Below, piece after piece: positions 5,769 through 9,538 of a stretch of 9,538 nt of DNA (within the stretch, counting starts at the first letter, position 1; the number at the start of each line of letters is the position of its first letter). A program made the position numbers and the translations under genes. The DNA is taken from the NCBI GenBank assembly GCA_013695265.1, contig JACDAU010000351.1, forward strand, positions 1-9,538, given 5' to 3'. Below the pieces are notes generated by a model. That model was not told the DNA's origin, did not search any database, and saw nothing but the letters and a program-made list of their open reading frames with translations. The stretch is from Chloroflexia bacterium. GTDB taxonomy: Bacteria > Chloroflexota > Chloroflexia > Thermobaculales > Thermobaculaceae.

Positions 5769-6824
5769 ATGCATATCACACCGGGACTTGGGGGAATCGC
5801 GAGGCGTGCGGACTTCGGCCTCGCGGCATACAGCTTCCCGTTCACGTGTGGCCTCGCATTGCGGGACGGCGAGAGCCGCCCGAGTGAACCGCTCGGTGCA
5901 TACGAGCTGGTGGCCCTCGCATTGAAGTGGAGGCTGACACGGGTCGAGATGCCGCTGAATACCCTGCTCCCGAGTACTTCGGACGCGGACCTGGATCAAT
6001 TCCGCGAGAACTTGGAGCGTTCCAGCCTCTCCCTGACGGTGGACAGTGGCGTGATTGATGAGCAGACGCTGGGCGTGCTTCTTCCCCTGGCGGCGCGGGT
6101 GGGAGCGCGGGTGGTGCGGGCGATGCCGAGCACTGTTCTGGAGGGCGCGCGAGCCGCTCTGCACGGCGGTTGGGCGGCGCACATGGCGGAACTCTGTCGT
6201 CGGCTGGAGCGATTGCGGCCATCCCTGGAAGCCCACGACCTCATCCTCGCAATCGAGAACCACCAGGACGCAAGTTCCGACGACCTCCTGACGCTCTGCG
6301 AGGCGGGTGGCGAGCGCGTTGGCATTACGCTGGATGTCGCGAATCCGCTGGCCGTTGGGGAGGATCCGCTGGCCTTCGCGCGCAAGGTTGCGCCGTGGGT
6401 GCGCAACGTCCACCTCAAGGACTATCAGGTGTACCATACTGAGTCCGGGTATCGCTTGGTGCGCTGTGCATTGGGCGAAGGGATGGTGCCGCTACACGAC
6501 CTGATCTCCCTACTGCGGGAACTCGCGCCCGAGGCGTCCCATCATATCGAGCTCGCCGCGCTGCAAGCGCGCCATATCCGCCTGTTCGAGCCCAGTTGGT
6601 GGAATGGCTATCCGCCGTGCGATGTTCGCGAGCTGCTGCCGGTGCTGCGGCTCGTCGCTCGCCATGCGCGTCCACCCGGAGAGGACTGGAGAACTCCATG
6701 GGAACGTCGCGAAGCAGCCGAGGAGGTCATTCGCTACGAGCTTGAGCAGTTCGAGCGGAGCGTCGATTACCTGTATGACGCGAGCAGTGGGTTGCCGAAA
6801 CCCACTGCTCCTGAGCAGTCATAG
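5769..6824 (+). CDS. Xylose-isomerase-like TIM-barrel (sugar isomerase/epimerase)
   Basis: 351 residues from ATG 5769. The sequence fits the AP-endonuclease-2/xylose isomerase-like TIM barrel. The usual divalent-metal ligands are visible: Glu163 in AIENHQD, Asp189 in ITLDVANP, His215 in NVHLKDY and Glu261 in HIELAAL. Family members isomerise, epimerise or dehydrate sugars and keto-polyols, for example IolE and tagatose/psicose epimerases. The C-terminal 70 or so residues are an extra Arg/Glu-rich helical tail. The upstream dehydrogenase stop overlaps a GTG (GTGA at 5763-5766), which is in frame with and two codons before this ATG; either start implies translational coupling. No clear ribosome binding site is present, which fits coupling. 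The exact reaction is not determinable. Confidence 0.88.
   Translation: MHITPGLGGIARRADFGLAAYSFPFTCGLALRDGESRPSEPLGAYELVALALKWRLTRVEMPLNTLLPSTSDADLDQFRENLERSSLSLTVDSGVIDEQTLGVLLPLAARVGARVVRAMPSTVLEGARAALHGGWAAHMAELCRRLERLRPSLEAHDLILAIENHQDASSDDLLTLCEAGGERVGITLDVANPLAVGEDPLAFARKVAPWVRNVHLKDYQVYHTESGYRLVRCALGEGMVPLHDLISLLRELAPEASHHIELAALQARHIRLFEPSWWNGYPPCDVRELLPVLRLVARHARPPGEDWRTPWERREAAEEVIRYELEQFERSVDYLYDASSGLPKPTAPEQS
6782..6810 (+). promoter_or_regulatory. Perfect 12-bp hairpin at the 3' end of the isomerase gene
   Basis: GAGCAGTGGGTT (6782-6793), loop GCCGA, AACCCACTGCTC (6799-6810): twelve perfect pairs inside the last codons of the coding sequence. GAGCAGT occurs again at 6813-6819. 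No T-run follows, so it is not a standard terminator. It lies 63 nt before the next start and could tune downstream expression or protect the upstream mRNA. Confidence 0.5.
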
Positions 6825-6872
6825 CCGACCCGCGATGGCGGGAGCCAGGAAGTTAAAAGCAGGGAGGAGCAG

Positions 6873-7901
6873 ATGGCTGACATAGGAAAGCACGCCGTTA
6901 TGCCTGCGCCGTTCACGGTGCACGCGGAGTCCTTCGCGGTTGCCGATCCCGGACCCGGACAGGTGCTCATCGAGACTGAGGCGAGCGCGGTCAGTGCAGG
7001 GACGGAGCTGGCCATCTACACGGGAATCCACCAGTGGCTAGCGGACCCGAACCGCGCCTGGCCGAAGTTCCCCTTTGTCCCCGGATACAGCGCGGTCGGG
7101 CATATTGTCGCTGTTGGCGAGGGAGTGGAAGGATTCGCGCCCGGTCAACGCGTCATCTACGGTGGGCGGCATGCGAGCCATGGACTCGTCGATCTCCGAA
7201 CCAAATCGCCCCTCATTTGGCCAATCGCGGGTCACGTACCCGCGGCGGCTGCCGCGTGCGCCCCCCTCGCGCAGTTCCCACTGGCCGCGCTCATCCAATG
7301 CGGCCAGGCACTTGGACAGTCGGTCGCGGTGCTTGGACTCGGCATGATTGGCCAGTTGACGCTACGCCTGTTCGCTGCCGCCGGAAGCTTCCCACTGATC
7401 GGTATGGACCCTGTCTCTATCCGACGGGAGCGTGCGCTTGCCAGCCCCGGTGTGCAGGTGCTCGATCCCGGCGTTAGCGACGCGCTTTCTGTGTTGCGCG
7501 AGTTGAATCACGGTGCGCTACCAGACATTGTTGTGGATGCGACTGGTGCGCCCAGTGCCGTGCGCCTGGCGATGTCGGCGGTGACCGATGGCGGCAAGGT
7601 CATCATGGTCGGCAGCCCGCGTGGCATCGCGGGAGAGGTCGACTTCTACCGCGACCTGCACGGGCGCTCGATCTCCCTGATCGGGGCGCACGGCTCGTCG
7701 ATAGGCGCGGAGCCGCGCGAGGGCTTTCCCTTCACCCGCGAGCGCGCGTTGCGCCTCATAGTGCACCTGCTGGAGAGCGGCAAGCTCAGGGTGGACGACC
7801 TGATCACGCATTACGTGCATACCAGCGACATCGGCATCATGTACAAGGGATTACTCCACCATCCCGAGGAATACCTGGGCGTCGCGCTCCACTGGCACTA
7901 A
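6873..7901 (+). CDS. Zinc-independent medium-chain dehydrogenase
   Basis: 342 residues. MDR fold with an N-terminal GroES-like domain (PGPGQVLIETEASAVSAGTE) and a Rossmann domain with VLGLGMIGQL (about 153-162) and an acidic residue Asp179 (IGMDP) suited to NAD. The catalytic Cys position of GVCGTD is replaced by Ala in SAGTE, the GHE motif is replaced by PGYSAVG, and there is no structural Cys tetrad, so zinc is probably not bound. It resembles the BchC-like (bacteriochlorophyllide/threonine dehydrogenase-related) MDR branch, but no other pigment genes are here; a sugar or polyol substrate is more plausible from the neighbours. GGGAGGAG three nt before ATG 6873 is a very strong ribosome binding site. 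It is the last gene of the operon, 48 nt after the isomerase. Confidence 0.88.
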   Translation: MADIGKHAVMPAPFTVHAESFAVADPGPGQVLIETEASAVSAGTELAIYTGIHQWLADPNRAWPKFPFVPGYSAVGHIVAVGEGVEGFAPGQRVIYGGRHASHGLVDLRTKSPLIWPIAGHVPAAAAACAPLAQFPLAALIQCGQALGQSVAVLGLGMIGQLTLRLFAAAGSFPLIGMDPVSIRRERALASPGVQVLDPGVSDALSVLRELNHGALPDIVVDATGAPSAVRLAMSAVTDGGKVIMVGSPRGIAGEVDFYRDLHGRSISLIGAHGSSIGAEPREGFPFTRERALRLIVHLLESGKLRVDDLITHYVHTSDIGIMYKGLLHHPEEYLGVALHWH

Positions 7902-7980
7902 CGCCGTGTGGTGTGCCTCGACGTCCTAATAGCTGGTCTTAGTAGGAGTGTTGTCTCAAAGTGGCCGTTCGTGACGAGCA

Positions 7981-8001
7981 GCTCAGGCCGCGTTTCTGAG
8001 C
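7981..8001. terminator. Possible hairpin between convergent genes
   Basis: GCTCAG (7981-7986), 9-nt loop, CTGAGC (7996-8001) sits between the plus-strand dehydrogenase (stop 7901) and the minus-strand lipoprotein (stop 8004). It could end transcription from both sides, but the stem is short and there is no T-run. The remaining 80 nt of the gap show nothing else. Confidence 0.25.
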
Positions 8002-8003
8002 CG

Positions 8004-9146
8004 CTATCGACCGGTCGCGGAGAAGTGCTGATAATCAGTGGGTGACCGCCAGTATCCGCCCCAACTCCACCCGATCGCCGCGAAGGCCCGCACGACTGGT
8101 CCGTCGGGGTGAATCATTCCCTGCGCGTTTCGCGAGCGGTCTGCAAAGGGCGTACCATCGGCGGGAAGCACGGTTTCATCGAGCACGTACGGATTCTGCA
8201 TGGGGTTAATGTCGAGCGCCCGGCCGTACGAATGCTCAGACCACACCCCTGGCTGACCGGTTACCGCCCGGCAGTTGAAGGCCGAGGTGTTGTTCGCGGC
8301 CATCGACCGGTCGTCATCACCCTCGTACTCATCCACAAGCAGCATGCGCTGGATGGGAAAGCGAGCATCGAAAAGCATACGCATGGCTGCGAGCACTCGT
8401 TGCGCCTCGTCCTCTTGAACGATCAGCTCCCCCCGATGCTCCGCACCATCGAAGCCCCAGTGATCCACGGTCAGAAGGCGCAGGTCCTCTGGTGGCACCG
8501 GACAGCCGGGCCGCCAGGACCACCCGATCCGCTGCCGTGTCTCCGGTCCGATCGGTGCGACCATCCCGCTGAAGACAGCAGTCGGTCGCGGCGTCGGCGT
8601 TGCCGCTCGTGTCGGGGTCGCCGTGCTTGTGGGGCGAGGCGCAATGGTAGCTGTCGATCGGGGCGTGCTCGTCGCGGGCGGTTGGAGTGTGCTGGTTGCA
8701 GCCGGTCGGGGAGTGCGCGTCGAAGTTGGGGTTGGTCGTGGCGTTCTGGTCGCAGTTGGATGCGGCGTTGAGATGTCTGTCGGTAGGGGTGTCGGGGTTT
8801 GAATCCGCTCGAGCGTTGGCGTGGGTGTTGGCTGAGAGGTCGGAACCGAACTGTGGCGAGGAACGGCAAGCGACGGCCCAACTGTGATCGTCGCAACTGT
8901 CAGCAGCGGCGAAGTCGTCGCGGTTGACGCCGAGCGCGTCGGTGTGAGCACCGCAGGTTCAGCGCGGCTCGCGGTAGGTTCGGCCTCCCGCAGGACATCG
9001 GTCTTCGAGCTCTGCCCGCACGCCGTACCAAGCAGGACCACCACCGCCAGCAGCGTCCAAGCTGCGCTCTTTCCCCAAGCCTGTCGGATGGACGCTCTTC
9101 CTTCGGGAGCAGCAGTTACCGGCAGGGCACGGACTCTCATTATCAT
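8004..9146 (-). CDS. Lipoprotein with Thr/Pro stalk and M15 carboxypeptidase domain
   Basis: 380 residues from ATG 9146. The N-terminus has basic residues, a hydrophobic segment (about 28-40) and a lipobox LGTAC with Cys43, predicting a membrane-anchored lipoprotein outside the cell. Residues about 106-190 form a low-complexity Thr/Pro/Arg/Ala stalk. The C-terminal domain (about 205-380) matches the peptidase M15/VanY-like fold: WSEHSYGRALDIN gives His305 and Asp312, and DYQHFSATG gives His374 as zinc ligands. Such enzymes cleave D-Ala-D-Ala or related cell-wall peptides. The start is chosen from GGAG just upstream of ATG ATA ATG; 9140 is the alternative, and the longer start at 9209 lacks support. 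Two perfect palindromes lie upstream (9247-9264, 9351-9370). The gene is monocistronic by position, and convergent with the dehydrogenase operon. Confidence 0.87.
   Translation of the reverse strand: MIMRVRALPVTAAPEGRASIRQAWGKSAAWTLLAVVVLLGTACGQSSKTDVLREAEPTASRAEPAVLTPTRSASTATTSPLLTVATITVGPSLAVPRHSSVPTSQPTPTPTLERIQTPTPLPTDISTPHPTATRTPRPTPTSTRTPRPAATSTLQPPATSTPRSTATIAPRPTSTATPTRAATPTPRPTAVFSGMVAPIGPETRQRIGWSWRPGCPVPPEDLRLLTVDHWGFDGAEHRGELIVQEDEAQRVLAAMRMLFDARFPIQRMLLVDEYEGDDDRSMAANNTSAFNCRAVTGQPGVWSEHSYGRALDINPMQNPYVLDETVLPADGTPFADRSRNAQGMIHPDGPVVRAFAAIGWSWGGYWRSPTDYQHFSATGR
8577..8831 (-). repeat. Low-complexity Thr/Pro/Arg stalk coding repeat
   Basis: Part of the lipoprotein gene encoding irregular copies of TPRPT, TSTPR and ATPT units. 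Such linkers are typical of surface proteins and keep the enzyme domain away from the membrane. The repetition is degenerate at DNA level (plus-strand GGGGTCGG/GGCGTTGG-like units), but slippage-driven length change between strains is plausible. Confidence 0.7.
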
Positions 9147-9246
9147 CTCACTCCAAAAACGCGATCTCAGCCTCACGATACTCCGCCGACGTACCGGTGG
9201 AAAGAGCACGTGCCTGTGACCGTGTCTCTGGGCTGAATTGGCACGG

Positions 9247-9264
9247 ACGGTCAGAACTGACCGT
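9247..9264. promoter_or_regulatory. 18-bp perfect palindrome, operator-like
   Basis: ACGGTCAG, AA, CTGACCGT: perfect eight-base arms around two central bases. It is about 101-118 nt upstream of the lipoprotein ATG. With no T-run on either strand, a dimeric repressor or activator site is likelier than a terminator. Confidence 0.4.
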
Positions 9265-9350
9265 GTCGCACGATCGGGCGAGCAAAGAGGGTTTAGGACA
9301 TGGCAGCCGTCCCGTGAAAGCGGCGGTGCGGTGCTGTAACATCTCGGAAG

Positions 9351-9370
9351 GGGCGTTCAATTGAACGCCC
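9351..9370. promoter_or_regulatory. 20-bp perfect palindrome, operator or terminator
   Basis: GGGCGTTCAA followed directly by its exact reverse complement TTGAACGCCC. It lies 64-83 nt beyond the stop of the right-edge isomerase-like gene and about 205-224 nt upstream of the lipoprotein start. It has no separate loop and no T-run, so a protein binding site is favoured; a hairpin at the end of the right-edge transcript is the alternative. Confidence 0.4.
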
Positions 9371-9433
9371 GCATTCTTGAAAAACCGTCCATCCGAACGA
9401 GTGTATACCGGCCAAGCTCTACCGGACTCGGGG

Positions 9434-9538
9434 TCACACGCCGATGCTTTGCAAGTATCGCCGGCTGACTGTAGCACTCTCCAGCGCCGTGGCTTTCTGA
9501 GTCACGTCCGTCTCGGCGATCACCCAACCGGTGAAACC
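9434..9538 (-). CDS. Partial sugar isomerase/epimerase C-terminus (IolE-like)
   Basis: Only the last 34 codons are in the window, ending at a TGA (9434-9436). The frame enters from the right edge as GFTGWVIAETDVTQKATALE, continues SATVSRRYLQSIGV and stops. The pattern G-x-x-GW-hydrophobic-E-x-D-x-T, then ES-A, then S-R-x-YL-x-x-G matches the C-terminal strand and helix of IolE-like and other xylose-isomerase-like TIM-barrel proteins (myo-inosose dehydratases, sugar epimerases), where the Glu of the GW-x-x-x-E strand lies near the end of the barrel. It is a different gene from the isomerase at 5769. If correct, genes of the same type of pathway continue to the right. The identity rests on a short match by eye. 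Confidence 0.65.
   Translation of the reverse strand, partial: GFTGWVIAETDVTQKATALESATVSRRYLQSIGV

Noticed and set aside
9148..9477. 109-residue minus-strand ORF upstream of the lipoprotein
   Set aside because: No domain, Cys/Ser/Arg-rich composition, overlaps both palindromes and the tail of the right-edge gene in another frame.
1..9538. CRISPR array, rRNA, complete insertion sequence or replication origin
   Set aside because: No regularly spaced direct repeats, rRNA-like sequence, transposase ORF or clustered DnaA-box-like sites were seen on reading.

Overview
The window reads as bacterial chromosome with high GC content. The gene mix is a GH15 glucosidase/trehalase, a two-copy PRC-barrel protein, medium-chain dehydrogenases beside TIM-barrel sugar isomerases, and a Thr/Pro-linkered surface carboxypeptidase. 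Together with the protein style, this suggests Chloroflexota (Thermomicrobia-like) or a similar high-GC lineage. That is inferred from protein character only; no marker gene is present.

Layout. Positions 1-800 hold no intact gene. This stretch contains short protein-like remnants, including a possible small zinc-ribbon ORF broken by a one-base shift, an array of GGG tracts, a tRNA-Arg(UCU) 3' half that looks like an attachment-site scar, and a 67-nt imperfect inverted repeat. Positions 818-4530 carry three minus-strand genes: a PRC-barrel protein, a GH15 family hydrolase and a small multi-pass membrane protein. A 382-nt gene-free gap with palindromes separates the last two.

Positions 4705-7901 carry a plus-strand operon. 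It encodes a zinc-dependent medium-chain dehydrogenase, a translationally coupled xylose-isomerase-like TIM-barrel protein, and a second medium-chain dehydrogenase that lacks the zinc ligands. Positions 8004-9146 (minus) encode a predicted lipoprotein with a Thr/Pro/Arg-rich stalk and an M15-type D-Ala-D-Ala carboxypeptidase domain. At the right edge (9434-9538, minus) is the C-terminus of another gene that resembles the end of IolE-like sugar isomerases/epimerases.

How the genes may work together. The two dehydrogenases and the isomerase-like protein have the make-up of a sugar, polyol or cyclitol oxidation pathway: oxidise a hydroxyl, isomerise/epimerise/dehydrate the keto intermediate, then oxidise or reduce again. 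The right-edge fragment hints that related genes continue outside the window. The substrate cannot be read from the sequence. The GH15 enzyme may supply glucose from trehalose or alpha-glucans. I see no convincing undescribed defence or mobile system. The most unusual items are the tRNA scar with decayed DNA beside it, the odd start region of the GH15 gene, and several perfect palindromes at gene boundaries.
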